In this document: one piece after another, positions 49,949-60,756 of the stretch
How the letters are laid out: the number at the start of each line of letters is the position of its first letter
Numbering within the stretch: position 1 is the first letter of the stretch
Origin: Epiperipatus broadwayi
Lineage: Eukaryota; Onychophora; Udeonychophora; Euonychophora; Peripatidae
Assembly (NCBI GenBank): GCA_028023455.1
Contig: JAQFVV010006846.1
Coordinates: forward strand, 1-64,000
Length of the DNA stretch: 64,000 bases
Direction: 5' to 3'
The notes under the pieces: model-generated
Seen by the model: only the letters and a program-made list of their open reading frames with translations
Databases searched by the model: none
What the model was told of the DNA's origin: nothing
Made by a program: the position numbers and the translations under genes

Positions 49949-50205
49949 TTGATACTTATGTATTAAACCTGCTTCCTGTGTTTGTGGTGGCAGAATGCTA
50001 TACCTTTCTCCATGGGGAAAGGGGGTTGCCATGGCAGAATACCATATTAAAAAGTCAACTTTTTAACAATACAAAAAAAATATAAATTTGTACACAAAAA
50101 TAATAACCATGTTATGAAGCTAAATAAAAACAAGTAATTGTGACTTTTTAATATGGCATTCTGCTGCCCCAAACACAAATAGTAGGCTAATATGTAAGTA
50201 TTGAA
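49949..50205. repeat. Foldback with asymmetric left arm
   Basis: The right arm 50139-50205 is complementary to the two outer parts of 49949-50060. Matching blocks are TAATATGGCATTCTGC with GCAGAATaCCATATTA, and CAAACACAAATAG with a CTGTGTTTG block. About 45 extra bases (around 49990-50032) with a small CTTTCTCCATGGGGAAAG palindrome occur only in the left arm. It is probably a MITE with a secondary insertion or duplication. Confidence 0.75.
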
Positions 50206-50458
50206 AGGTTTTGTTGGAAGAGTTTCTCTTAATTATTTCTTATCTATAACTAATGAAAAAGAAATGGTCTATTTTATAATCCAAGGCTAGTTTGTCTTTA
50301 TAAAAAAGAGTTTTGAAAAGAAGTCTTACAATTTCCATTCTTTAAATATGATAGTAAAAAAAAAAAACTAGTAAAAGAATTCTTGTTTGTTTGTTTTTTT
50401 TTATCAAATTAGTACACTTGTGAATCTAAACATATAAATACTTCTACCCTTTGTGTAG

Positions 50459-50510
50459 CAAATTAAATTACTAATGCAGATGCAGGATGTCAAGGCAAGC
50501 AAGCAAAAAG
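50459..50510 (+). CDS. Candidate internal exon A, coiled-coil-like protein
   Basis: The acceptor CTTCTACCCTTTGTGTAG ends at 50458 and the donor AAAAAG|GTAAGTAT follows 50510, which is a consensus-quality 5' splice site. The 52-nt exon is open in phase 0 and encodes QIKLLMQMQDVKASKQK plus one base, so it leaves in phase 1. The peptide is helix-prone and charged. The only downstream candidate exon that looks equally good (60666-60756) enters in phase 1, so the two could be joined directly over an intron of about 10.2 kb. The hAT copy and an RTE fragment would then lie in that intron. No known family is recognised from so short a peptide. Confidence 0.4.
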
Positions 50511-50984
50511 GTAAGTATATAGATTAAATAATTTAATCTTGTTTCAAAAGAATAATTATAGTACAAAAGCTAATAAAAATTTTGAACCATTATCTTGAAT
50601 CTTTATATGTAGTGAAATACTATTTTTTCAAAACATAAATATTAGTTTTTATTAAGGAAGATCTCTCAGAAATGTAAATATTTCTTCAATAAATGAAAAA
50701 GTTTTTGATACTACATCAAGTATTTTCTAAGTGTATAAATAAAAGAATCCTTACAATAAATAGGGTGAAAATATTAGATATGAAATTTTTTATTATCTTT
50801 ATTATATTTGGAAATGAGTACTGTGATTATATTCAATTAAAGAAATATTACATATTTAAAAATTTATATATATATGCTTGTAATTAAAAGAGCTTTATAT
50901 TTAATAAGGTAAAACTTTGAAATAAATCAGGTGAAATTTGCTTAATGTAAAAAATATTCCAATATATTTTAGTTTGTGGGTAGT

Positions 50985-51262
50985 AATATTGAGGTTTGAA
51001 AAAATTAAAAGACCAAAGTGGAGTTGGGCTGGACATATTGCTAGAAGAGATGATAATAGATGGACAATTGAAATCTTAAACTGGATTCCAAGAGATTGTA
51101 AAAGACCCAGAAAGAGATCACATGTGAGATGGATGGATGAAATAAGAAAGTGTGCAGGGTGATGTGGAAAAGAGAAGCTAAAGATCGGAGATGGTTTGAA
51201 CTTGGAGAGACCTTCATCCTGCAGTGGAGATTGATAATGGTTGATGATGATGATGATGATAA
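50985..51262 (+). mobile_element. RTE-type LINE 3' end with (TGA)n tail
   Basis: The plus-strand frame encodes KWSWAGHIARRDDNRWTIEI followed by WIPRDCKRPRKRSHVRWMDE, the conserved C-terminal block of RTE-type LINE polyproteins. After a one-base frameshift near 51162 it continues MWKREAKDRRWFELGETFIL. The sequence ends in a GATGATGATGATGATGATAA tail; short microsatellite tails in place of poly(A) are typical of RTE elements. The 5' part is missing, as expected from incomplete target-primed reverse transcription. It is better preserved than the related fragment at 12860-13400. It lies in the putative large intron after exon A. Confidence 0.9.
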
Positions 51263-51410
51263 CATATTAAATCTTAGTAAATAATAAACTAATGGAGAAT
51301 ATTTACATGTGATCATAAAAGTGATATATTTAATTTGCATAGTAATTAAATTAAATGTGAATTGATCAATTTAAATTTTCATTTGTTTTATGTAACTTTT
51401 TAACTTTTAT

Positions 51411-51564
51411 TATTATTATTCTAAACAAAGCAAAACTCTCCATTTGATTGCTCTTGTTAGCACAAGATGTCACTACTATATGGAGAGTTTTGCTTTGTTT
51501 TGAATTGTTTAATAACAATTATGTGCTAGTATGAGATAGTGATCATGTGATATTATTATTCTAA
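51411..51564. mobile_element. Small hairpin insertion with 14-bp direct repeats
   Basis: TATTATTATTCTAA occurs at 51411-51424 and 51551-51564. Inside, a 21-bp stem at 51423-51443 (core CAAAGCAAAACTCTCCAT) is exactly complementary to 51480-51500. The 126-bp interval has no ORF. The direct repeats look like a target duplication, although they are simple sequence and overlap the stem by two bases. A tiny foldback or MITE is the simplest reading. Confidence 0.65.
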
Positions 51565-51885
51565 TTAATAAATTTGTATCTTTTTTTTAATGTGTCTTTC
51601 TAAGGCATATTAAACATTTTTAAAAAAAAAAAACAAGTAGAAGAATGTAATAATTATGTTCATATATAATAACAATTTAACTATGATCATGGTTATAAAT
51701 TTACTTAGTATATACATTGCATTATCTTTGTGCAATAGGTAGTACAGTATATATTTCTGCACATTGCAAGTGAAATAAATAATGTCTGTCTTAATTTAAA
51801 TTAAGATCTTTAACACATGATACTTTGTTGATTAATTTACTTATTTTCTAACCATTAATATAATGGGTAGAAAAATTTAATAATT
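51565..51885. other. Short AT-rich spacer
   Basis: Nothing recognised between the small hairpin and the target site of the hAT copy. Confidence 0.6.
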
Positions 51886-52065
51886 ATCTAATTCAGGCAT
51901 GGTCAACAGTTTTTGCCCAAGGGCCAGATTAGAAAGGAAACTTTTCGGAGGCAGACGAAATATTAAAATTAAAAAATATTAAATATACAAACGATTCATT
52001 TAAGTAAACACAATTTTATTATGTAATCTGTTTATGAATAAATGTAAGTAATTTAGTACAACAAA

Positions 52066-52936
52066 TTAACAAAAAAACAAATGTGACATGTTGAGGTGCT
52101 TTGCATCGCCTAGTATTTTTTTAAAATCTGGCTCTATACTTGTAGTAGCTATTCTTAACACAGCCTCTAAATGTAAATCATTCAATCTTGATCTTGTACT
52201 TTTATTTAGATTCATTAATATATCAAATTTATTAAGCACAAACAGATAATATTGTAATAACATGAAAGCTAAAACATTCAACAGATACGCTTTAAACAAG
52301 CTTATGTGACAGCCAATCAGATGTAACAATGACATCACATGGACCTCTCAATTCTCAAACACAAGTCGGAACTATAAGAAAAAGATGGACCCACCTTCTT
52401 CTATGCCTCAATTTATATATAAATAAGCCAGACTCAAGCATTTCGAACTAAGAGTGTGAATTAAATGTGAAGGTATTTAAACATCACACTCTTAGTTCAA
52501 AATACTTGAGTCTGGCTTATTTATATATAAATTGAGGCATAGAAGAAGGTGGGTCCATCTTTTTCTTATAGTTCTGACTTGTGTTTGAGAAGTGAGAGGT
52601 CCATGTGATGTCATTATTACATCTGATTGGCTGTTTAAAGCGTATCTGTTGAAGATTTTTAGATTCAATAAAGAAAAAGTTTGTTCACAAATATTGAGCT
52701 GAAGATTACTAAATATTCCTTGGCAAGTTTTTTTAAATTTCCATATTGTCCATCATTCAAGTGCTTATAAAATTGCACAAATTTTCTTGCACTTCTCTAT
52801 ATTTCTTATGTAATAATTCTTCACATTGTAAATTAATTATTTGTAATTGCATATCAACAGGAACATCATCTACATGCACAGAAAATGGATTTTGGATAAT
52901 AGATAAAATTTTATCAATTTTCATGAAGCAATTGAA
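52066..52936 (-). pseudogene. hAT transposase C-terminal part, split by an insertion
   Basis: Continuing on the minus strand from 52936, with stops and a frameshift, the peptide matches the GTF2IRD2-like C-terminus: KIDKILSIIQNPFSVHVDDV, PVDMQLQIINLQCEELL and LKKLAKEYLVIFSS. ICEQTFSLLNL follows at about 52670. After the 443-bp insertion the protein resumes as MNLNKSTRSRLNDLHLEAVL, RIATTSIEPDFKKIL, to the end near 52085. This region contains the hAT dimerisation segment. Removing the insertion and one copy of the 10-bp TTTAGATTCA repeat would bring the two halves back into one frame. The first 30 or so residues of the 52066-52338 open frame come from the insertion, not from the transposase. 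Confidence 0.88.
52215..52657. mobile_element. 443-bp foldback nested in the hAT transposase
   Basis: Arms 52279-52459 and 52484-52653 are complementary at high identity, with one 13-base gap, and the spacer is 24 bases. The insert is bounded by TTTAGATTCA at 52205-52214 and 52658-52667. This 10-bp direct repeat encodes part of the interrupted FSLLNL/MNLNKS codons and so is a true target duplication. Long inverted arms and a 9-10-bp duplication fit a Mutator-like (MULE) or foldback element better than hAT (8 bp) or mariner (TA). The left outer 64 bases are not mirrored on the right. Confidence 0.87.
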
Positions 52937-53400
52937 TCACTGCTCGAAATCTGTCATTAGTGCAAGGATAATGTTACTAAATTCTTGAACATTTTCTCTT
53001 GAAATATTTAATGATACGGTCTCTAACATTGGAAAATGATCAAATTGGGATTCAGCCAGATTTCTAGAAAAAAGACTAAGCTTCATTTGAAAAAAATTTA
53101 ACCTTTGTATTAAATCATGAGCATATAAATGTTTTCCCTGTAAACATATATTAAATTCGTTGAAATGTGTGAGAATATCCAAAGAAAATGCTAAATCACA
53201 AATCCAATTTTGTGTGTAACTTGCATGTTTCATTTCAAAATGTCTTCTCAAGTTGTATTCTTTTAAAACAGCTACACTCAAATTGCAAATAAGACAAACC
53301 ACCTTATTATTGTATATAGTAAAAAAATATTTCCACTCCCATTCATCATTACATATACGGCATTTAAGATCAATTTTTCATTTTCTGGAAGTTATCTCTA
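52937..53400 (-). pseudogene. hAT transposase, N-terminal zinc finger joined to a late region
   Basis: The minus-strand frame reads KIDLKCRICNDEWEWKYFF, then VCLICNLSVAVLKEYNLRRH and FEMKHASYT. This is the CLIC...RRH...KH BED-type zinc finger of GTF2IRD2-like hAT proteins, which binds transposon ends. Directly after KHASYTQ it continues WICDLAFSLDILTHFNEFNI and LQGKHLYAHD, which in full-length relatives lies several hundred residues further on. The acidic catalytic core between them is therefore deleted. An in-frame TGA lies at 53378-53380 near the expected start, and another stop follows FEQ at 52937. The open part is 52937-53302. No product is expected. Confidence 0.88.
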
Positions 53401-54088
53401 GAGTGAAAAAATTTTTTAATATACAATAATATTTTAATAAAAATACAATTACATATCATATAAATATCCAAACTGTATCACAATGATAGAATGAGCTTGA
53501 AGGGGATATATCACAAATAAAGCAATTACATCATTTTACAAACAGCCTAGACACATTTTCAGTTATCAATTGCAGCTATTGTATATGCTACAATGCTACT
53601 TGATTTAGCACACTTGACCACAAAAATAACGAATTGTTTGACCTTGGGTGTGCACTGGCAAACTCTGCCTACAAGAATGTGGGTTTCACATCACCACTAA
53701 ACGTCAAACAGTTCATATCAAGTACAGACAAGTACAAAAGTTGTAGATCTTTATAATGGAATTTTTTAAAAAAATAAAGAAATTGTGTGAATCCATTCGA
53801 CCAATTACTGGAAGTTAACCCTAGATTAGTCACACGTGAAATTCTTTTCCTCATATCACTATCTTCTTAAATATCTCGATTTCCAATAATCAAAGACACT
53901 TCCGCTTCTGAGTAGTTGAGATTTTAACTTTCATTGTTGTACAATGATTAGATAATGTAGTTTATGTATAATGATTTAAAAGTACCACTTATTTCATTTC
54001 CACAGTGTGTCGTGTGGAGAATATTAAAAATTTAATCGCGGGCCAGATCCAGCCCATAGGCTGCATGTTGGCCATGCATAATCTAGTT

Positions 54089-57000
54089 AGTATAATCATA
54101 TAAAGTTCTGACATATGGGTAATTATCTCTGTTACACCATACTCATCTTAACTGTCATTTATTGCTTTTTCATAGTAAAGTGACTGGTAAATAATATTAA
54201 TAAAATCAGTTTATTACTGTTTTATCCTTTTATTTTAAGTGGGAATATAAATTCACATCTGATAACATATATATATTTAATATAATCAATTAGAAAATTA
54301 CATACACCCTTTTCATCATTTCATGCTGTACAAATTGAAGTCTGTTTCCACTTGAGAATGTAATAAGAATGAATACAAGTTTAAATTTAGAATTTAAAGT
54401 CTTTAAACTCTCACAAATGAAAGTCTAATCCAAAGATTTTTTTTTTCTACAAAAAAAAAAAAGAAAGTATTTAACATATTAAAAGAGAAGGTAAATTATA
54501 TATTAATTTCCATATACATGAAAAAATGTGGTGGTGCTTATAAGAATGGGAAGGTTGCAACAGTATTGTCTACAATAAGAGGTAAAACAGTTAAAAAGCC
54601 AATTCTGAATAAAAAATACAATAAAACTTTTTTAAAAAGAGAATAATTACTAGAATATATGGGCAGACAAAAAAAAAGTTAATAATTCTATTAAAAGATA
54701 AATTCGGAAAGGAAAAAAAAATTCATTTTTATAATGCTTTCTAGAAAGAGAAACTATATGAAAATTTATCATAAAATTAGAAACAAAAAAAAACAAAACA
54801 TGAATAATCTCAGAAAAAAAGATAAGGGAATTATAAGACATAAACTTTAATTATTAGAAAATGATTTTCAAATCTATTGAAACCTATAGTATATATGGAA
54901 AAATTAAAGAATTAGAAGGGGAAACAAAAAAAAAAATCACAATCATTAAAGATAATAAAAATAAATTAGATAATAATGAAGTAATACTAAAGAAAAATGA
55001 TGAGAAAAAAGGTGTAGAAATTAAACATGACAAACAAAATAAATGAGGAAGATAAAAGGATGTTTAAAAGAAGAACATTTTTCAAGAAATGTAAAACTAA
55101 TATTGAATACTAGAATTGCATTAAAACCCTATTAAAAAGTCAAGTTCAGAACTAAAACAGTTGTGTTGAAGTTTTTTTGAAAGAAAAAAGCAGCCAGAGT
55201 GTACAGCTAGTTAGGGGGGAGGGGAATTATAGAGAATCAATAACTTTTTAAAAGAAAAATTCTAGATAAAAATAGTTGCAATGATCGAATGAGCAACTAG
55301 AAACAAAAAAAAGTCATGATTACAAAATTTTAATATAATGCCTCGCATTCAAAATAAAGAGCCAGAGAAGAATATAATCCCAATTCTCATACTGAGCTTA
55401 AATTAATAGAACATGTGTTTTAAAAAAAAATATGATAAAATATGCACAAGTAAAGTTAATATAGAGTGTTATATAAATGTAATTTAACCTTAAGATTCAA
55501 ATTAAACCATTCAGTGGAATTGTAATTATTATAATATATTCATTTCTAATTTGAGTGAATGAACAAAAAATGTTGTACCTTCTAGAACAAAGAAAATAAA
55601 ATTTTGTATGAGATAACAGATGCAATGAGGCCTGCCTAGTCATTTCTGATCAAAATCCTGAATTCAAGTTCCTGGATGGACTTTTAGATTCCTGTAACAA
55701 TCAAAAGACTCTATAGAAGTGTGTGGAGTAGATAGAGAATGAAGCTTTGGAGTCTAAAAATTCTGGACCAGAGTATTAAATGAAACTGAAAAGAAATACT
55801 GCATTTTAGAATAGAAATAATTGGCTAATAATGATTGCTTGAGATAGTTCCATTTTATTATACATGGACTAATAATGAAAGTGGATGGACAACCAAATTT
55901 TAGTCTGCAGGCATTGTATAAAAGATGAAATTTAGAAATATAACTCATAAATTATATATATCAACTGGAAAAAAAATTAAGTAGCATATACCATTTAACA
56001 TCATTTAAATGTAATAATACTTATTAAAGGGTTTATCAGAGCAATTAAAGATAAAGAGACCCATTGTCTAAAAACAAAATAAGCAGTTAATATGATAAAT
56101 TTTTTTATAAACAAATAAAAGAGAATTTGTGGTAGAGAAGCTTCAAATGAAAATAATATATGTCAATCAGAGTTTTTTTTAAAAAAAAAACACTGTTTCA
56201 AGAAAAGGAGTCACTTTAACTAAAGAAAGATGGGCTGAAGAGAATGATAAATCAAAATTAGAGCTTTATGTTTAAATACTTCCAAATTTTGAAATAGTAC
56301 GTGTTGATATAGTATATCTATTCTCCAGATCAAAAAATATATTTTGTATTGAAATAGTCACTCAATATTGATATCCCTTCAAATCTAAAATCTTTTATTC
56401 TGGAAAATATTTTAGTCAAATTGTGAGGAAGGCTTGTGTGAGCTATCAATGGATCATTGATCAAGTTGTTTTATTGTTAATGAATTATGGGATGAAGTAA
56501 ACCCTACTCTGTCTACTCTTTGAAATCTGTACTTCAGAAATTCATCAGAAAGCCTTATTTACTATTTATTCAGTGTTAAAAATTAAAACATGGGATATTG
56601 ATTCCAGCTTAAAGCATGCTAAATCGTATCCATTATGTTACTGAATATAATGAAAAAATGTAATAGCAGAGTTTCTAAAATAATGAAATACAAAAATCAA
56701 GATAAAATGAAACTCAACATAAAATTTTTAAAAGTTTAGTATTAGAGACCTAGTCTGAAAAAATAAATAGAAATTAAATGATGCTATGTTAAAACCTACA
56801 TTTAATGGACCTTATAATATTCATAAAAAAAGACAGAAAAATGTAAAGATAATTAAAAAATATAGGAATCCTAAAAATTTTGGAGGAACTCATTCAAACT
56901 ATTTAAAACAGTATTTCCATCCCATCTACTGAAGAAAAAAACAGAAATCCAATAAGTAGAGGGGGAGGAACCAGTAAAAAATGCATTGCTATTTAAAATT

Positions 57001-57149
57001 CTAGAAAACAAAGATAAATAAATGGTTTAAACCTTATTGAGAATAATATAACAATATAAATAATTTTTTTTACTAGGACAGAATTATTAAAAAGGAAAGG
57101 AATATGCTGTAATTAATAATTCTTTTTTTTTTTTTTTCATAGTGAAAAA
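54089..57149. other. Purine-skewed AT-rich region, no gene called
   Basis: The plus strand is A-rich throughout. The plus ORF 54861-55046 (K/N/E-rich) is what such skew yields by chance. GAATTCAAGTTCCTGG near 55660 recalls a SINE B box, but no A box is convincing. Some frames between 56200 and 56600 run for 30-60 codons without known motifs. A badly decayed element is possible but not supported. Confidence 0.45.
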
Positions 57150-57285
57150 GATTCTATTGCCAAAGCTATTTCTTTGACAGAAAAGATATATAAAGATTGT
57201 AAATTAATATTTATTTTCATTATATCACTTTGCATTTGTAAAAAAAAAGAGGAGAGGAGAGAGAAGTAGAGAAATAATTTTAAAG
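57150..57285 (+). repeat. Dispersed repeat, copy 2 (partner at 49.66 kb)
   Basis: Shares TTAATATTTATTTTCATTAT and the following TTGTAA, A-run and GAGAGA blocks with 49660-49790. A strong-looking splice acceptor (T run then CATAG, ending at about 57142) with an open frame beginning EKDSIAKAISLTEKIYKDCK lies at its left edge. Because the sequence is repetitive, that frame is not called as an exon. Confidence 0.6.
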
Positions 57286-59049
57286 GTCAAAATTTTGTCA
57301 TACATGTAATAATTGGTAATACTTCATTAACTTTATATATAATAAATTATGCTCAGGTATATAAACCAAAAATGCATTTGGCTAAAATTATAACACATAT
57401 TTAATTAATAATTAATTTTCTTTTATCAATGAACATATATATATACACACACGTGTATAATTTATTATATATATTGAGATAAAATGTCATCTTGGTAGCA
57501 TTTCAGTAGCATATTATAAGTCGGGATGATTTTTAAACAAAGCTTTAGTTTACTGAATATGTAAATTGATGGTATGATGAAATATAGAGCAATGGATTAA
57601 ATTATTATAAAGGATTTTAAATTATTATATATCACCAAAACTTAGATATCATTAAAAGTATTAAATCTAAAAATATGCCTATGCAATATCAAAATCCATA
57701 GCAAGTGTATATATGCGAAAAATAGTTCCTCTTTATAGCCAATTTTTAAATAATAATTAAAGAATAGAGTTAAAATAATTGAGTGGAGAAATAAATAAAT
57801 AATATATTATTCTTATTTGTAAGAGTATTTAAAGAAAGAGAGAAAAAAAGTAGGTAGGAAAATTATTTCAAGTGTCAAAACTAATTTTAGACTTTACAAT
57901 ATCAGGAATGTGTAACGATAAAAAAAAAAAGTAAGTATAACTTTATAAATATAAGCATTTGTAATATAAATTTTATTAATACGAAATATAAATTAAAAAT
58001 TGTCTTTAAATTAAATTTAAAAAACTTACATTGTGAAATATTTAAAATTATATGGGTTTCATATTATAAATTTAAATGTAAATTTCAATTTACAAAAGTT
58101 AACTGATGTGTTTACAAAAGTTAATTTAAAATGACTAGCTTACAAGCTTAAAATGATTACTATTCAAAAATTTTGGCCAATTGTAAACTTTAAATTGCGC
58201 TAGTGTAAAATTTGTAAGGCTTAGTTTTGCATTTTCCTATGATAAAATTCACACTTTTTAATAAAAAGAGATTTTTAATTTATTTATTTCTTCTCAGTTT
58301 TTTATATTTCGTGGAAATGAATGAACGTGGATATATTTTTCCTGAAAATAAGAATTAAAACTCTGCTGCAGTGGTATATACATTATTTGGAGAACTTGAA
58401 GATTCCTGAAATGTAGTTTTCTACCAGTTGTAGTATATATTTCTTTATATATATATATAATGGGCTCTTTCTGCTTTAGAATAACAGTCTATTTAATGCG
58501 TACTGAATAATCTAAAATAAGCAATTTTATTTTTGCATTTTTTTTCAATCTACAATTACTTTTTTATATGAGTATAATATTTTGCTGCAAGTACTGCTTA
58601 GAAAATAAAATCAAACATTTCATTATCATAATTGATATTGGAAACATCTCATATGACTGTTTTGTGTGCATCATATATTTATCATTGTTTTATTTTGGAA
58701 AAAATATTGCTTTAGTAACAGTAATTTGTATATAAATTATATAGCTAGGGTTTGTGACTCCAGAAAAAATAAAAAAGATTAAAAACATAAATAGAAAGAT
58801 ATTGTGAATTAAAAGCAATGAAAAAAGAATGCTGCAAGATAAAAGAAATGTGAATAATAATGCAGGAAAGACCTAATGGATTTAAATATAGAAAAGGCTA
58901 GCATTGTTTCGATTAGAATATTAAGCTATTTAAAACTAATCAAACAAAAGAATAAATATATGAAGGACTAATTGCAAAGGAAAGGAATATGCATGTATGC
59001 AATTAAATGCTTGATGATAATTTGAGAAAAGATGCATTGCTAGGGAGGA
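57286..59049. other. AT-rich spacer, no gene seen
   Basis: Includes mixed TA/CA microsatellite sequence near 57436-57475 and a TA tract near 58448. TTTACAAAAGTTAA occurs twice at 58090-58125. No gene recognised. Confidence 0.55.
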
Positions 59050-59330
59050 GATAGCCCAATGGAAACAGCTATTACCTTCTATAATAATTAATACAGGATA
59101 TTAAACAGTGAAAAATATAAATAGTGTGTGCTGAAAAGAGCAACCAGCTTTTTCTTACCCTTCGTGTGATGGTGCTGTTGCTATTGTGTCGTGAGACGTT
59201 AGAAGACAGGACCCCAAGGAAAAAGCTGTTGGAAAAATTATAGCAACTTTTCTGCTACAAGCGATGTCATCCCAGGGATCAAGCCTCTGTAAATGTAAAT
59301 AGCCAGATAGAAAACTTAAGCAGACTACAC
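59050..59330 (+). repeat. GC-richer patch, possible SINE
   Basis: GATAGCCCAATGGAAACAGC at about 59049 resembles an A box (TRGCNNARYGG), and 59155-59300 is strikingly less AT-rich than its flanks. No B box is seen at the expected distance, so SINE origin is only a possibility. Confidence 0.3.
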
Positions 59331-59617
59331 TAGTTTTATTTTTATTTGTGTATGCCTGATAAGGCTCTCAGGAGTGAATCTAGACAATTTTTTGTAGTAT
59401 TTACTCAGGTCTGAGAATAGTTAAGACATTGTTTAGTCTTTAAGAGTGGAAAGTATTAGCATTTATTGAGAATTAGGTTCGTCAAATTGTATATAATGTG
59501 TGAAGTACTATAATATAAATAAATACAATTTTCATCTTTATTTAATGATTTTTTTATTTCAATTTATCATCTGTAATTTTTATTATTTGTTGGCATTCAG
59601 CTTCATAGTTGAATACA

Positions 59618-59880
59618 TAAAATAGGAATTATATTTCATTTTTTGCAATCTTCTATTTGTTTATATAAATATAATAATTTTTTTGTCAATAATACTTGTA
59701 AAAAAAAATCAAATTTATTTTATTGTCATATCTGTTGTTCTAAGCATTATCTCATGTCTGCTTTGTATGCATTTGTATTGTATATCTCTGTCATTTACAC
59801 ATAAGCAATTATATTTCATTTTTTACAATATATGGGTATTTTTATACAAATATTATAAGTTTTTGTAAGTTATGCTTATA
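59618..59880. repeat. Diverged direct repeat pair, period about 182 bp
   Basis: AATTATATTTCATTTTTT(G/A)CAAT followed by TAT(A/T)CAAAT-like sequence and a TTTTTGT...CTT(G/A)TA end occurs at about 59625-59700 and 59807-59880. Confidence 0.65.
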
Positions 59881-60665
59881 ATCATTTATTATAACAATTG
59901 ATCCTAATTTTTCTAAAATAAAGCCATGTACATAGAAAGTTATGTGTACTTCTACAAGGGCAAATGAAAGATAAGACAGATCATAAGGAGTATCAGAATT
60001 ATGACTATTCTTATTAATATTTCAACTTATACTAAATTGAAGAAGAAAAAAAACAATTTTCTTGTTTAGTTAATACTGTGTGGAGAAATGTGATATACCT
60101 ATATCCTGAAAAAATTTTTTAGTCTTTCATCCTGTCACTTTTTCTCTTTGCTCTTTTATACTATACATATTTTTTGCAATTATTTTAAATTTTATTTTAT
60201 TTTTTAATAAATTACAATTTACTAAAGTTCTCTTTGCATAATATCTGATATATATCTATAAACAATACTTGTTGTGAAATTATTATTTCCTTAGACAGAA
60301 ACATATATCTGCATGAAAGGGCAGGATCTGGGTCAGTTAGTAAAAATGAAAGTCATCAGTTAATTCATATTCAAATATTTTTTAATAAAGATTTGTCTCA
60401 CATAAGTCATGCAACATATCTTTTTTTTCTTCAGAATTTTAAAAGAAATGAAAAGAAATTGTCTGTAAAAATATGACTTTAACATTTACCTCTAAAAATT
60501 TAGAATTTGTAAATCAATATAAAATTATGCATTTTTAAATGTGTTAAAAATCTTGTTTTTTTTTTTTAAGGTAATGACTATATTTTCTTGGCTTCATTAT
60601 ATTCCTTGATATTTGTTCTTTCTAATAATATATATCATAATAATACTAATGTGTTCAAACTGAAG
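59881..60665. other. AT-rich spacer upstream of candidate exon C
   Basis: No gene recognised. The last 60 bases contain TTTGTTCTTTC and TACTAAT, a consensus-like branch site about 16-20 bases before the AG at 60664-60665. Confidence 0.55.
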
Positions 60666-60756
60666 ATATTGTAGAAATTGAATCTCAGTCCAATTCTCTA
60701 AAGTCCAATATGGCAGCCTTCAATAAACAAGAAGTTAAAAAACAGGCAATTATCAG
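60666..60756 (+). CDS. Candidate internal exon C, coiled-coil-like protein
   Basis: The acceptor AG at 60664-60665 has a TACTAAT branch-like motif and an upstream pyrimidine stretch. The donor ATCAG|GTAAGA after 60756 is near-consensus. The 91-nt exon is open in phase 1 in and phase 2 out. It encodes IVEIESQSNSLKSNMAAFNK followed by QEVKKQAII and a split arginine codon. Residues are charged and helix-prone with little F/I/Y bias, unlike the chance ORFs of this window. Entry phase matches the exit phase of 50459-50510, giving KASKQK-D-IVEIES across the junction. The internal ATGGCAGCC could also act as a start codon, making this a first exon. Function unknown. Confidence 0.42.

Larger units (their letters stand above)
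51894..54080 (-). mobile_element. hAT transposon copy with 8-bp target duplication
   Basis: The left end starts CAGGCATGGTCAACAGTTTT at 51894. The right end, inverted, reads TATGCATGGCCAACATGCAG, and both ends carry GGGCCAGAT-type inner sequence. The flanks ATCTAATT (51886-51893) and ATCTAGTT (54081-54088) match at 7 of 8 bases, the hAT duplication length. The minus strand encodes pieces of a GTF2IRD2/ZBED-like hAT transposase (separate entries). A 443-bp foldback is nested at 52215-52657. The central catalytic region is absent, so the copy could move only in trans. Confidence 0.9.

Noticed and set aside
54861-55046. K/N/E-rich 61-codon ORF on the plus strand
   Set aside because: Explained by the strong purine skew of the region; no domain.
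57143-57210. Exon-like frame (EKDSIAKAISLTEKIYKD) behind a long T run and CATAG acceptor
   Set aside because: Part of the same segment is a dispersed repeat shared with 49660-49790, the donor is weak (GTAAAT), and its entry phase does not fit candidate exon A.
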